A stretch of 64,000 nucleotides of DNA from Paenibacillus_E allorhizoplanae (GCF_927798215.1 NZ_CAKMMW010000030.1:1-64000); one strand, 5' to 3'; shown: positions 49,618-59,234, counted from the first letter of the stretch. Program-made: numbers and translations. The notes: a model not told the origin generated them from the letters alone.

Positions 49618-52275
49618 CTAGTGAATCAGCCCCAACCACTTCCAATAGGGCACACACAGAAGAGCAAGCAGCAACACAGCTAATCCGTAAGCAAATGCAA
49701 CCTTCTGGCCTTGGCGATGGCTAAATGCTTTCCCTTCGGAACTATAGTAAGCCGTCAGATATGTCGGCGATTGATAGGCGAAGAAGAATGGGTCCGTAGA
49801 TAATAGTACCACGAATACGAGAATCCATGGGTGAACCCCCGCTTGGTCGGCTAAAGGCAAGAGTGCCGTGACCAGCAAAATAACAGCTGGATCGTCCCTG
49901 ACGATCAACGTGACGATGAATGAGAGCACAATAACGGCGGCTAGGAAGAAGAATGGCGACGTTACGAAAACGCCCATATGCTGGCCTAGGAATGATGACA
50001 AGGCTTCGACAAGCCCAAGTTCATTGGCAGCAGCAGAGAAGCTGAAGGCCACGCCAAGGAAAAGCAGGAACGTCCAGTCGATGCCTGTGGAAATCGTTTT
50101 GCGATCCAGCACGCCGCTGATGACGAGCACGGCAAAGCCAATCAGCATAATCCAAGCACTGTCGATACCATGGAGTGGTTGTAACACCAGCATGATGATG
50201 CAGCTTAGGACGGTTACGACGGCAATGCGCTCCTCGCGCGTCAATGGTCCTAGCAGTCGCAGCTGCTCGTCTAAGACATCGGCAGCAATCGGCTTAGCGG
50301 AAGCTGTTTTGCGGAACATGATGAAGATGATGGCAAGCAGTACGCTGCTAAATATGATAAATGCCGGTAAAGCATAGATAAACCACTGAATCCAGTTCAC
50401 TGGTGAAGCTGTTGTGACCAGTCCGAAGGCTAGTACGTTCGTGTACGAGCCTGTGAGCACGAATGGCGCTGTGAAGCCGTAGAACAGCATGGCAGTAAGG
50501 CCTAAACCTGCTGCGCCGTGACTGCGTGCTCCGAAGCCCATGGATTCGGACAACGTTTGGGCGATCGGCACACCGAGTGATACCTTCGCTGAAGAGGAAG
50601 GGATCATCGGGTTCAACATGATACCGCCGGCCACGATGCCCCACAGCTGCCCGCGATAGTTAGCGGGAAAGCGCTTCAGGGCATGGAGAGAGAAGCGGTA
50701 TAAGAAGCCTGACTTCGTAATCACGGCGCTCATCGCCATGATGAAGATCATATACAGCCACGTCGGCGAGGCGAAGCCCGACAGAGCGACCTCCGGCTCG
50801 ACGAGGCCGCCGAGCACCCAAAGCATGGCCATGCCCAAGGCTACGATGTAGTCGGGCATGATGTTCACGATCCAGAGGATCACGGCGGCTAAGCCGATCC
50901 CGATGAAGTCCATGCCGTGGCGGGACAGCCCCGCGACGGGCTCGGCGATGTGGAAGCCGAGCACCGAGGCCACGGCCAAGATGATTGCCGCTAGGCCCAG
51001 CCAGCGGCTGCGGTCACCAAGCCGCCCCGCGCCTGCGGCGAGGCGCTCGCTCTTGCTTCTGGCCAGCATCTGCTTGGCCAGACCGAAGCTTTGGTCGCCG
51101 CTGCGCTTGGCCGCCCCCGATCCCGACAGCGCGGTTGCCTCCGCGAGCTGCAAATATTCCAGCGCAAGCTGGTTGCGCCCCAGCTTACGGCACAGATCAG
51201 CGCCCCACTCGTAGACGGTGGTGAGCTGCTGCGCCGAATAAGCGGCGCCTTGCTGATCCAGCGCCGCCTCTACGATGGCCAAGCCCGCTTCAGGCGCGTG
51301 TTCCACGCAGTAGCGGACATAAGCCCACAAGACCGCGTAGCGCGCGACGAGCAGCTCGTCCGGGCAGCGCCGAAGCGCTTGGCTGATTACCTCTTGCTGC
51401 CGCACAGACTCAGCCAGGGCGGCTTCTGCTGCCTTAACGTGCCCCGGCTCCGCCAATTCACCCGCGGCAATAGCCGCCACATCCAGCGCCAGCGCCCACT
51501 CACTGCGCGCAGCATAGACCTCAACCATCGACGCCCAATCACCTTCGGTCCGATAGTAAGACAAAGCCTGATCCACCCACAGCTGCTGCTGACGCTCACC
51601 GTACCGCTGTGGCAGGATGTCGAGCAGGACACGAGCGATTTCGGGCCGCATGTGAACGAAATCCCGTTCCACGTCCTGCTGGACGAATCGTCCTAGTGCA
51701 GCGTATGCCTGATTGGCTTCTTCTATGGTCATACCAAAGAGATGCTTAAGCAGACCATCGCGCACACTTGGCAAGCAAGCACACGCGAAAAGGAAATCCC
51801 GCAACAACGCCGGCAGTAACTCCACCTCATGCAGTACCCATTGCGCTTTCGCTTCCTTGGAGGCTTGTAATCGACCATTGGTTGATACCAACCGTTGCGA
51901 AAGCAGCCGAATGAAATAGGAAGAAATCTGCGGTTGCTCGACGACTAACCGATCGAAGGTCTCTCGATCAATATAGTAGAGAACGCTTTCTGCAGCTATG
52001 ATGGCCGTTGCCGATCTGGGCTCGCTCGTTAACAGCGCCATTTCCCCGAGCGTATCCCCATCCTGTAAGCTTGCGAGCGACTGGCGTGTACCATCTTGCT
52101 TCTGAGAGAACAGTTCTATTCTGCCGCTCTCAATCAGATACATGCTATCACCAGGATCACCCTGCTCGAAAAGCATGTCTCCCGCTTGCCCTTTCACCAT
52201 GTCCAATTTGCCAAGAAGCTTGGCTAACTCTATGTTAGAGAAATCCTTAAACATCTCCATATCTTTAATCGCCAC
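49618..52275 (-). CDS. Cyclic-nucleotide-domain / DASS-type transporter fusion
   Basis: A protein of about 885 residues. An N-terminal cNMP-binding domain (about residues 5-125) has EQGDPGDSMYLIESGRIELF and the phosphate cassette LGEMALLTSEPRSAT. A helical, TPR-like Ala/Leu/Glu-rich region of about 280 residues follows. The C-terminal half is a 12-segment SLC13/DASS (divalent anion:sodium symporter) permease with NPMIPSSSAKVSLGVPI and TGSYTNVLAFGL in the two substrate-binding hairpins. It presumably moves a dicarboxylate, citrate or sulfate under control of a cyclic nucleotide or similar ligand. The start is uncertain: GTG at 52275 behind AAGGAG is preferred over ATG at 52332, 52260 or 52254. 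Confidence 0.85.
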   Translation of the reverse strand: MAIKDMEMFKDFSNIELAKLLGKLDMVKGQAGDMLFEQGDPGDSMYLIESGRIELFSQKQDGTRQSLASLQDGDTLGEMALLTSEPRSATAIIAAESVLYYIDRETFDRLVVEQPQISSYFIRLLSQRLVSTNGRLQASKEAKAQWVLHEVELLPALLRDFLFACACLPSVRDGLLKHLFGMTIEEANQAYAALGRFVQQDVERDFVHMRPEIARVLLDILPQRYGERQQQLWVDQALSYYRTEGDWASMVEVYAARSEWALALDVAAIAAGELAEPGHVKAAEAALAESVRQQEVISQALRRCPDELLVARYAVLWAYVRYCVEHAPEAGLAIVEAALDQQGAAYSAQQLTTVYEWGADLCRKLGRNQLALEYLQLAEATALSGSGAAKRSGDQSFGLAKQMLARSKSERLAAGAGRLGDRSRWLGLAAIILAVASVLGFHIAEPVAGLSRHGMDFIGIGLAAVILWIVNIMPDYIVALGMAMLWVLGGLVEPEVALSGFASPTWLYMIFIMAMSAVITKSGFLYRFSLHALKRFPANYRGQLWGIVAGGIMLNPMIPSSSAKVSLGVPIAQTLSESMGFGARSHGAAGLGLTAMLFYGFTAPFVLTGSYTNVLAFGLVTTASPVNWIQWFIYALPAFIIFSSVLLAIIFIMFRKTASAKPIAADVLDEQLRLLGPLTREERIAVVTVLSCIIMLVLQPLHGIDSAWIMLIGFAVLVISGVLDRKTISTGIDWTFLLFLGVAFSFSAAANELGLVEALSSFLGQHMGVFVTSPFFFLAAVIVLSFIVTLIVRDDPAVILLVTALLPLADQAGVHPWILVFVVLLSTDPFFFAYQSPTYLTAYYSSEGKAFSHRQGQKVAFAYGLAVLLLALLCVPYWKWLGLIH

Positions 52276-52398
52276 GAATGATCTACTCTCCTTGCACGAT
52301 GCTATGACTATTCTCAAAGCTATTAACTCCAAGAATACTGTACGCTTGGTATGACAAATTTGTCCACAAAAATTGCTAGCAGCCTCCCAAACGCAAAA

Positions 52399-52432
52399 AA
52401 GAAAGACCCTTAACGAAGTTAAGGGTCTTTCT
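52399..52432 (-). terminator. Terminator of the second csp gene
   Basis: AGAAAGACCCTTAAC pairs perfectly with GTTAAGGGTCTTTCT with a tiny loop; a T tract follows on the minus strand. Confidence 0.9.
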
Positions 52433-52460
52433 AGAGAATGCTATATTTGCAAGCTGAAGC

Positions 52461-52661
52461 TTACAGTTTTACAACGTTCTCAGCTTGTGGTCCGCGGTTG
52501 CCTTGAACTACGTTGAACTCAACGCGTTGGCCTTCGTCCAAAGATTTGAAACCTTCGCCAGTGATTGCGGAGAAATGTACGAATACATCGTTTCCACCTT
52601 CAACTTCGATAAATCCAAATCCTTTTTCTGCGTTAAACCATTTAACTGTTCCTACTGCCAT
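52461..52661 (-). CDS. Cold-shock protein, copy 2
   Basis: A 66-residue cold-shock domain protein with RNP1 KGFGFIEV and RNP2 VFVHFSAI. The start MAVGTVKWFN (52661) has GGAGG before it; an in-frame ATG at 52676 sits in the leader. It differs from copy 1 at positions such as A2-V-G, ITGEGFKSL and QRVEFNV. The untranslated leader is also clearly related to that of copy 1, showing a duplication that kept its RNA control region. Confidence 0.93.
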   Translation of the reverse strand: MAVGTVKWFNAEKGFGFIEVEGGNDVFVHFSAITGEGFKSLDEGQRVEFNVVQGNRGPQAENVVKL

Positions 52662-52720
52662 GGGTAATACCTCCAAAGTTTTATTAACATGTCTTTTTTC
52701 TTGTTTCGAACAAAAAAATT

Positions 52721-52770
52721 ACACATTGGAAAAGGTTTCATTTACTTAAATGATAACCCTTTGCAATACG
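52721..52770 (-). promoter_or_regulatory. Leader hairpin of the second csp gene
   Basis: In the mRNA TATTGCAAAGGGTTATCATTT pairs with AAATGAAACCTTTTCCAATG around a four-base loop. Position and arms match the hairpin before the first csp gene. The downstream T-rich, unpaired tract is also shared. Confidence 0.65.
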
Positions 52771-52801
52771 CAATTCAGGTTTTCCCTTTAAGACTATTAA
52801 T

Positions 52802-52830
52802 ACTGTACCACACTATATTAGGTATTGCAA
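52802..52830 (-). promoter_or_regulatory. Promoter of the second csp gene
   Basis: TTGCAA (52830-52825), a 17-base spacer and TACAGT (52807-52802) on the minus strand. It abuts the end of the XRE gene. Confidence 0.45.
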
Positions 52831-53049
52831 TTATACCTGAGAGGGATTTATTGCTAAAGCAACGAAGGCTTCCCTATCGTCAATTTTAAGTGCTATAGCT
52901 AGTGCTAATGCGACATCTTTCGACGGGATGATTCGACCATTTTCGATAGAATTTAGGATGGAATAGCTGATCCCCGCTTTCTCGCCGAGCTTACGTAATG
53001 TGAGATTTTGCTGTTGCCTCAGCTCTTTGAGCCGTTTGTGGAAGGCCAT
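52831..53049 (-). CDS. Small XRE-type DNA-binding protein
   Basis: A 72-residue protein made almost wholly of a Cro/CI helix-turn-helix: LRKLGEKAGISYSILNSIENGRIIPS (about 18-43). It starts 12 bases after the MazG-like gene on the same strand, so they form an operon. Such small XRE proteins often act as autoregulators. The target is unknown. Confidence 0.88.
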   Translation of the reverse strand: MAFHKRLKELRQQQNLTLRKLGEKAGISYSILNSIENGRIIPSKDVALALAIALKIDDREAFVALAINPSQV

Positions 53050-53061
53050 GCTAGCCCCACC

Positions 53062-53460
53062 TCAACTTTCTTTATTTTTTTGTTTTTGAATTTCGGTTCT
53101 AATTTTGTCGAATGGGTCTTCCCAGTGCGGCGGCTTGATGGTTTTGCCCATTTCATTCTTGTGAACCTTCCCATCGGGCCAAACCTTGGACATATTCGCA
53201 TGCTGAACAATATCAAAAATCGGTCCAGGCTCTACTCCCATTTCAACAAGTGTCCCTAGTACAAAATACAATTCATCAATCATCGCATCTACTTCATCTT
53301 CTAGCGTAGCTGCTTCTTCAAACTCATTGAGCTCTTCTTGCATCCACGCCAGGCGCGCGGCTTTACGCTGAGCAGATAGGCGCTGTGGTGATGCGCCCAC
53401 TGGGTGCTCGAACGTTTCATGGAACTTCTTCACAGCTTCGAAAGCTAGCTTTAATGTCAT
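53062..53460 (-). CDS. MazG-like nucleotide pyrophosphohydrolase
   Basis: A 132-residue all-helical protein of the MazG/PRA-PH group. The metal-binding residues are visible as WMQEELNEFEEA (about 39-50, E-E-x-x-E) and DEVDAMIDELYFVLGT (about 55-70, E/D-x-x-x-D). Members hydrolyse (d)NTPs to monophosphates. The tail WPDGKVHKNEMGKTIKPPHWEDP resembles versions in phage and Bacillus annotated as Cof-like. Paired with the XRE gene downstream. Confidence 0.8.
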   Translation of the reverse strand: MTLKLAFEAVKKFHETFEHPVGASPQRLSAQRKAARLAWMQEELNEFEEAATLEDEVDAMIDELYFVLGTLVEMGVEPGPIFDIVQHANMSKVWPDGKVHKNEMGKTIKPPHWEDPFDKIRTEIQKQKNKES

Positions 53461-53543
53461 TGTATCTGATCTCCCTTAACATGGTTATAGTTTTCTACTA
53501 TATACCACCCGAAGGGAGTTGTGGTCAATATGTCGGATGTTTA

Positions 53544-54077
53544 TTAAACATGGCGCCCCATAATAAAACGGTCTTTCCAATAGCCTGAGGTCATGGAACG
53601 TATAACGACACCTGAGCTTGTTGTATTACTGATAAACTGCCCATTACCGATATAGATACCTACATGATTAATCCGGCCTGGTGTCGATGTACTGAACATG
53701 ACCAGGTCGCCCTTGCTTAGGCTTGTCTTCTTGGAGACCCGAGTTCCTAGCTTCGCTTGCGCTTGGGAGCCCCATGGAAGCTTGATACCATTCTTGCTAA
53801 AAACAAGTTGCGTATAGGCAGAGCAGTCCAGGATTAGACGGCTAGTATTTCTAGTACCATATCGGTAAGTGACATCTCCGATGTATGACTTGGCTGTACG
53901 CACAATGCTGTCTGCACGGGACGTGCTCATGGCTGTCGCGGCAGCTACCGCCCCATTCGTCGTTGTCGTGGCAGCAGAGGCCGCTTGCGAGCTCAATAAC
54001 GCTGTTCCAGCGATTAGCAAGGAAAGACTAAGACCTACAACAGATGGATTAAGGCGGTTCTTCTTCACAAAAATCAT
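53544..54077 (-). CDS. Secreted NlpC/P60 peptidoglycan hydrolase
   Basis: A 177-residue C40-family peptidase. The signal peptide covers residues 1-36 (SLLIAGTALLSSQAASAA). The NlpC/P60 domain has the catalytic Cys in LILDCSAYTQLVF, the His in INHVGIYIGNGQF and a third polar residue in SSGVVIRS. It should cleave D-gamma-glutamyl-diaminopimelate links in the wall. Start 54077 (MIFVKKNRL) follows AGGAGG; the open frame upstream to 54188 is not needed. It has no extra wall-binding domain. Confidence 0.9.
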   Translation of the reverse strand: MIFVKKNRLNPSVVGLSLSLLIAGTALLSSQAASAATTTTNGAVAAATAMSTSRADSIVRTAKSYIGDVTYRYGTRNTSRLILDCSAYTQLVFSKNGIKLPWGSQAQAKLGTRVSKKTSLSKGDLVMFSTSTPGRINHVGIYIGNGQFISNTTSSGVVIRSMTSGYWKDRFIMGRHV

Positions 54078-54235
54078 GATTGATTTCCTCCTTTGATATG
54101 AAAATCTAAGTTTGTTGGACCTGCTACTACCATAGCACATACCAAATAACCTAATATTTAACAGCAAAGGAGGAAAGTCGCGCCACACCTAATTGTAGAC
54201 ATTTTTCTGAGAATTTCATGAGAATTCCATGAGAC

Positions 54236-55432
54236 TCAATCTCTTGACACCAATGAATCCGCTTTATCGCCAGTATGTTCCTGCCGGAACTCTGAAGGTG
54301 TCACGCCATACTTCTTCTTAAACACTTGAGAGAAATGTCTCATATCTTGATAGCCGATGCGCTCAGCAACGTCCGCCAGCTTCATCTTTGGATTCTGCAG
54401 CAGCTGCTTCGCCTGCTCCAGCCGCAGGTTAATCACGAAATCCTTGAAGCCTTGCCCCGTCTTCTGTTTAAACAACTGGCTAAAGTAAACTGGGTTCAAA
54501 TACACGATCGAAGCCACTTTCTCAAGTGAAAGATCGTCTTGATAGTGCGTGCGCATATATTGCAAAGCCACTTCAACAGAACGATCACTTCCGCTGGCGT
54601 GATGCTCATAGACCTGTGTCGTGGACGCTTGCCGCATCCGCTGTACCTCCGCGGGTACGGATTGGAACTGCTCGATCCGCTCCGTTGACATGATCTGGAA
54701 CGGGACTTTCAAATATTTAATGAGATGGCTGCGAAGCTCCTCAATAAGCTGCGCGATGCTAGTGCCTTCAGGAGGGGTGACGAGCCCTAATAGGCTTTTG
54801 CTGTCGTGAACCGTCACGAAACCTTTGCCATAGCGTTCGATCAGCTCCAACAGGACGTTCTCGATAATAAAATTCTCCAAGAAAACGGCCTTATCGGTCT
54901 CCATTTTGACCATGATCAGATAGAAATAAGGATGCTGCTCCACGAATGGCCCCATATCAATCCGCCCCGTATCCAGACCTTGCACCCAGCGCTGGAACAC
55001 AGCTTCTTGCAAATATTTGCGATTCGTCTTGAGCAGCTCTGCTTCCTCAATCAGTTCGGTATCATGGGCGATTTCCTCGCTCAGCTTCCTAATCATTTCG
55101 CTCAACACTTCTTTGCCAATCGGTTTCAGCAAATAGTCCTTCGCACCAAGGCGTACAGCTTCTTGCGCATAAGAAAACTCCGAATAAGCCGAAATTACGA
55201 CCCACTTCACATGGGGATGGCGACTACGTGACATATTCATGAGCTCTAACCCTGTCATTCCCGGCATCAGAATGTCCGTTAGCACGATATGAATCGTCTG
55301 ACTGCGAAGGATACTGATGGCTTGCTCTGCATTCGAGGCTAAGTGGATCGTGTGCTCGGGAAAGCGATTCTGAAGCGTGCGCTGAATGCCTTGAAGAATA
55401 ATGGTTTCATCATCGACTATAAGAATATCCAT
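54236..55432 (-). CDS. YesN-type AraC response regulator
   Basis: A 398-residue regulator. Receiver domain 1-120 has IVDDETIIL, Asp in IVLTDILMPGMTG (about 55) and Lys in YLLKPIG (about 104). A shorter middle region than in the copy at 11148 leads to a pair of AraC helix-turn-helix motifs (about 295-392: LEKVASIVYLNPVYFSQLFK and LADVAERIGYQDMRHFSQVF). The gene begins nine bases after the kinase and closes the polysaccharide locus. Confidence 0.9.
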   Translation of the reverse strand: MDILIVDDETIILQGIQRTLQNRFPEHTIHLASNAEQAISILRSQTIHIVLTDILMPGMTGLELMNMSRSRHPHVKWVVISAYSEFSYAQEAVRLGAKDYLLKPIGKEVLSEMIRKLSEEIAHDTELIEEAELLKTNRKYLQEAVFQRWVQGLDTGRIDMGPFVEQHPYFYLIMVKMETDKAVFLENFIIENVLLELIERYGKGFVTVHDSKSLLGLVTPPEGTSIAQLIEELRSHLIKYLKVPFQIMSTERIEQFQSVPAEVQRMRQASTTQVYEHHASGSDRSVEVALQYMRTHYQDDLSLEKVASIVYLNPVYFSQLFKQKTGQGFKDFVINLRLEQAKQLLQNPKMKLADVAERIGYQDMRHFSQVFKKKYGVTPSEFRQEHTGDKADSLVSRD

Positions 55433-55441
55433 AATGGTCTG

Positions 55442-57283
55442 TTATACCCCCTTACGAGGAAGCGGCATCGCAATGATAACCGTAGTTCCTACCTCTTGTT
55501 TACTTTGTATCCGAAGTCCATAGGCCTCTCCAAACAGTAAAACGATACGCCGGTGTACATTCGTAAGCCCGATGCCTCTCCGTGTCATTTTGCTATTCAG
55601 ATCAGGCTTCACTTCGCCCCGAGACTCCTCCGCTTGATAAGCGTACGAATCTCCGATCATACGAGCATCTTCTACTAACCTCATCTGCATTTGATGAAGG
55701 AGATCTTCTTCGATCCCCACACCATTATCCGAGATAATGATGTGCAGTTCTTGATCATGCACCTCAGCGAAGACGCGAAGCACGCCAGGCTCTCTCAGCG
55801 GCTCTAGCCCATATTTAACTGCATTCTCGATAATTGGCTGCAAGGTCATTTTAGGCAGAACCACATCCAGCCATTCTGGATCAATGTGAATCTCCGTACT
55901 CACCCTGCCCTCCAAGCGGTTCTCGATGATCGTCATATAGTGGCGCATCTGATCCAACTCTTGCTGCAGCGTCGTTTTGGACGCTTCCTGCCAATCACTG
56001 CTATACCGGAACATATGAGATAACGAAAGGATTACTTTACCTAAGCGATCATTCTCCCGTTCATCCAGCATCCAATAGATCATATCCAAAGTATTATAGA
56101 GGAAATGGGGATTTACCTGAGATTGCAGTGCCTGCAGTTCGGCATTTTTCTCACTCATAGAAGCCAAGGTAATGCGTTCGATTAGCTCATCCATCCGTTT
56201 CACCATGCGATTGAAGGAGGATACTAGCGAGTTAATCTCTTCAAAGGATTTGACCGTCACGGACCCCTTGAAATTCCCCATCTCTACTTGTTTCATCTCA
56301 CGAATCAACAGCTTTAACGGGGAAGCAATATTCTGCGAAATCAAACTAGCCAATGCCGTAGATAAAATAATAAGGACCACGACAACAACGTATAAGTACT
56401 CTCTCGTTTTGACAACTTCGGCATTAATATCCCCTTTTGGAGTCAAACCGAAGACAGTCCAGTCCGACATTTTTGCTTTTGCTGCTACAATCAACTGATC
56501 GGTACGATCATCGATGATGATCTCGCTCGTTTGGGGTCGCGGTAAGCCTGTAAAAGAGGGAGGCAGATTCTTCTTATCTTCCGCCGTCGTTGCAATCATC
56601 CTGTTCTCTTGATCAACGATATAGACTCGGCTATTCGGACTGATCGTGACGTTCGATAATGCTGACACAATTGGCTGTGGATTCGTTTCAATCAACATGA
56701 CACCAATCACGCGATGATCTGTAAGATCATATAGTTTTCGTCCAAAAACAAAGAGTGGATTTCGTTGAAATTGATTGATTACCGACCCTTGCACGAGTCC
56801 TAACCAGACCATTTCTCCAGAGGAGTCCAGAAGCTTTTGGTACCAATCCGCTGATGAATAGTTGGTGTCGATGACACTGTCGAAGCCGCGTTCATAGTTG
56901 TAGTTTTTACCTGCATTGGTTATGACATGAATCCCTATAATATCATCCCGCGAATAGTAAATAGCTCCCAAAATGTTCGTAATCGTACGTTCATTCAATA
57001 TGTTAGCGGTCATATCTGAATTGGAGTCGCGATCCTCAATGAGTCGGATCATTTCATAGTTACTGTTCAAAGATTTCGTAATACTATCATATCCTTGTAA
57101 CAGCAAATCAAATAAACCAACCGTTTGTGAAATATTTTTCTGCGCTAAATCGTTAATCTTACTATGTATGATTTGCGTGGTCTTTTGATAATACAAGACA
57201 CTGACAAGCACAACAAGCACTAGCATGGATGAGATAAATAGCAAAAAAAGCCGATTATGAATGGAATTAAAGCCCCGTTTCAC
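55442..57283 (-). CDS. YesM-type sensor histidine kinase
   Basis: A 613-residue kinase. Membrane segments at about 10-30 and 290-312 flank a dCACHE-like extracellular sensor. A HAMP region (about 313-365) is followed by His_kinase with the phosphoacceptor in QVNPHFLYNTLDMIY (about 395) and an HATPase domain (PIIENAVKYGLEPL, IISDNGVGI). GTG start behind GGGGG. It sits between the ABC importer genes and its YesN partner, so it most likely senses oligosaccharides released by the lyases upstream. Confidence 0.9.
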   Translation of the reverse strand: MKRGFNSIHNRLFLLFISSMLVLVVLVSVLYYQKTTQIIHSKINDLAQKNISQTVGLFDLLLQGYDSITKSLNSNYEMIRLIEDRDSNSDMTANILNERTITNILGAIYYSRDDIIGIHVITNAGKNYNYERGFDSVIDTNYSSADWYQKLLDSSGEMVWLGLVQGSVINQFQRNPLFVFGRKLYDLTDHRVIGVMLIETNPQPIVSALSNVTISPNSRVYIVDQENRMIATTAEDKKNLPPSFTGLPRPQTSEIIIDDRTDQLIVAAKAKMSDWTVFGLTPKGDINAEVVKTREYLYVVVVVLIILSTALASLISQNIASPLKLLIREMKQVEMGNFKGSVTVKSFEEINSLVSSFNRMVKRMDELIERITLASMSEKNAELQALQSQVNPHFLYNTLDMIYWMLDERENDRLGKVILSLSHMFRYSSDWQEASKTTLQQELDQMRHYMTIIENRLEGRVSTEIHIDPEWLDVVLPKMTLQPIIENAVKYGLEPLREPGVLRVFAEVHDQELHIIISDNGVGIEEDLLHQMQMRLVEDARMIGDSYAYQAEESRGEVKPDLNSKMTRRGIGLTNVHRRIVLLFGEAYGLRIQSKQEVGTTVIIAMPLPRKGV

Positions 57284-57363
57284 GCTGATCGTGATCCCCC
57301 TTCGCAGCGACAGTATTTGCTATTTTAACACAGCTGCGCATAAATGAAAAAAAGAGGGTGAAG

Positions 57364-58245
57364 TTAACCCTTCACCGCTCCTGCTACCATACCTTTTGTA
57401 ATTTTGTCCGCAAGTAAGAAGTACACGATAATAACCGGTAACGCCCCTAGTACAAGGAAAGCGCCAATGGCACCGTAGTTAACGGAATACTGACTTACGA
57501 AGCTGTTCACCCCGAATGGAAGTGTCTTGAGTCGCTCGGATGAAATGAACGTTGCTGCTAAGATGTACTCGTTCCAGATGTTGATAAAGGTAAGAATACA
57601 AACCGTCATCATCGGAGGAACGGAAATTGGAAGAATAATTCCAGTGAAAATTTTAAATATCCCTGCACCATCCACGACAGCTGACTCTTCAATCTCTGCC
57701 GGAATGGATTTCATGAAGCCGCTGAGGATGAATACCGCAACTGGCGTCTGAAACGCAATGTAAGGCAAAATGATGGAGAGATGCGTGTTCAGGATGTGCA
57801 TGTTTTTGAAAATAATCATGAGCGGCAGCAAGGTTGCCTGCATCGGAACCATCATCCCGATCAGGAAGATAACCATGACAAGCTGCCCGTACTTCCATTT
57901 GAACCGCGTAATGGCAAAAGCCGTTAAGGAACTCAAGAAGAGGACACATACCATTGTAATTAAGGTAACGAAGAGGCTGTTCTTCAAGTATTGGAAGTAA
58001 TGCCCCGACTTGATTGCATTCGTAAAGTTGCTCCATTGAAGCACATGCGGCAGTGAGAAGAACCGCCCAGACAGGATTTCCTCATTCGTTTTGAGGGAAT
58101 AAATGAACAGCCAGAGCAATGGATATACCTGTGTGACCACAAGTAAGGATAGAAATATGACAACAAGAACCTTTAGGATAGAGAAGCTTTTGCGTCTCCG
58201 GATGATGGCAGGTTTAGCCGAAGCTACATCCCTGGCGTTTAACAT
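57364..58245 (-). CDS. Carbohydrate ABC permease (MalG type)
   Basis: A 293-residue permease with six membrane segments. The EAA loop is IEESAVVDGAGIFKIFTGIILP (about 188-209). It begins 16 bases after the MalF-type partner. A basic N-terminal tail of about 25 residues precedes segment 1. Part of the polysaccharide-derived oligosaccharide importer. Confidence 0.92.
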   Translation of the reverse strand: MLNARDVASAKPAIIRRRKSFSILKVLVVIFLSLLVVTQVYPLLWLFIYSLKTNEEILSGRFFSLPHVLQWSNFTNAIKSGHYFQYLKNSLFVTLITMVCVLFLSSLTAFAITRFKWKYGQLVMVIFLIGMMVPMQATLLPLMIIFKNMHILNTHLSIILPYIAFQTPVAVFILSGFMKSIPAEIEESAVVDGAGIFKIFTGIILPISVPPMMTVCILTFINIWNEYILAATFISSERLKTLPFGVNSFVSQYSVNYGAIGAFLVLGALPVIIVYFLLADKITKGMVAGAVKG

Positions 58246-58261
58246 GGTGACACTCCCCTTC

Positions 58262-59152
58262 CTACGTATATTTTTTCTCTAGTTTGTTGAATAACGAGTT
58301 AATAATGACGGTTGCTACGAGACATACCACAACCAAGAAGGCTGCAATCGCACTTCCGTAACCATATTTCAGGGATAGGAAGGAATTGTTGTACATCAAG
58401 GTGGAGATCACATCTGTCGCATGTGCAGGTCCGCCGCCTGTCATGACCATAATCATGTCAAACGCTTGTAAAGAACCAATGAAAGCAAGGACGATCGATA
58501 TTTTGAAAATCGGAATATTCATAGGGAAAGTGATATACCAGTCAGCCTTCAGGCCTTCTGCTCCATCCAGACGCGCAGCTTCATAGATATCAGCTGGAAT
58601 GTTCTGAATACCAGTAAACTGGATTAATGTGTGATAACCCAAGTACTGCCATAGGGCTACAAAATAAAGGGAGTACATAGCAATTTTCGGATCCGTTAAC
58701 CACGATCTCGTCCAGCTATGTAAGTTAAGTAAATCTAGAACTTGATTGAGCATACCGCCCATTGATGCTGGATTATAAATGGTTTTCCACAATTGTCCAA
58801 TGATAACTACGGATAAAATTACTGGTAAAAAGTAAGCAGAAACAAGGAAATTCGGTTTCTTGATAAAACGATTTAGCAAAATGGCTACACCCAATGCAAT
58901 CGGGATTTCACACATGGAAAACACAGCAAACATTAATGTACGTTTGACAGATGGCCAGAATACAGGATCATGGAAAAGCATCGTGCGGAAGTTCTCTAAA
59001 CCAATGAACTTCGAAGTGCCAATCCCATTCCATTCGAGCAATCCACTGTACATGGATACGAGAATAGGTACAAACACAAGGCCAACATAAATGATCAAAC
59101 AGGGCAGTACAAACATGGCAATCGTCCACTTGGAGACTCTTAACACATTCAC
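58262..59152 (-). CDS. Carbohydrate ABC permease (MalF type)
   Basis: A 296-residue permease with six membrane segments and the EAA loop YEAARLDGAEGLKADWYITFP (about 195-215). The GTG at 59152 is taken as start since AAGGAGG lies eight bases before it. In-frame ATGs at 59188 and 59170 lack a site, and the first touches the hairpin that follows the binding-protein gene. Confidence 0.88.
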   Translation of the reverse strand: MNVLRVSKWTIAMFVLPCLIIYVGLVFVPILVSMYSGLLEWNGIGTSKFIGLENFRTMLFHDPVFWPSVKRTLMFAVFSMCEIPIALGVAILLNRFIKKPNFLVSAYFLPVILSVVIIGQLWKTIYNPASMGGMLNQVLDLLNLHSWTRSWLTDPKIAMYSLYFVALWQYLGYHTLIQFTGIQNIPADIYEAARLDGAEGLKADWYITFPMNIPIFKISIVLAFIGSLQAFDMIMVMTGGGPAHATDVISTLMYNNSFLSLKYGYGSAIAAFLVVVCLVATVIINSLFNKLEKKYT

Positions 59153-59189
59153 TTGGCTCGCCTCCTTCATGGGGTTAGATATACCCATG

Positions 59190-59234
59190 GGGAACTTACC
59201 CTTAGCACCTCTGAGGTGCTCTAGGTAAATTCCC
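59190..59234 (-). terminator. Intercistronic hairpin (attenuator or mRNA stabiliser)
   Basis: GGGAAtTTACC pairs with GGTAAgTTCCC outside and AGCACCTC with GAGGTGCT inside, forming a long stem between the binding protein and permease genes. No T run follows. Such structures usually raise the level of the binding protein relative to the permeases. Confidence 0.65.
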
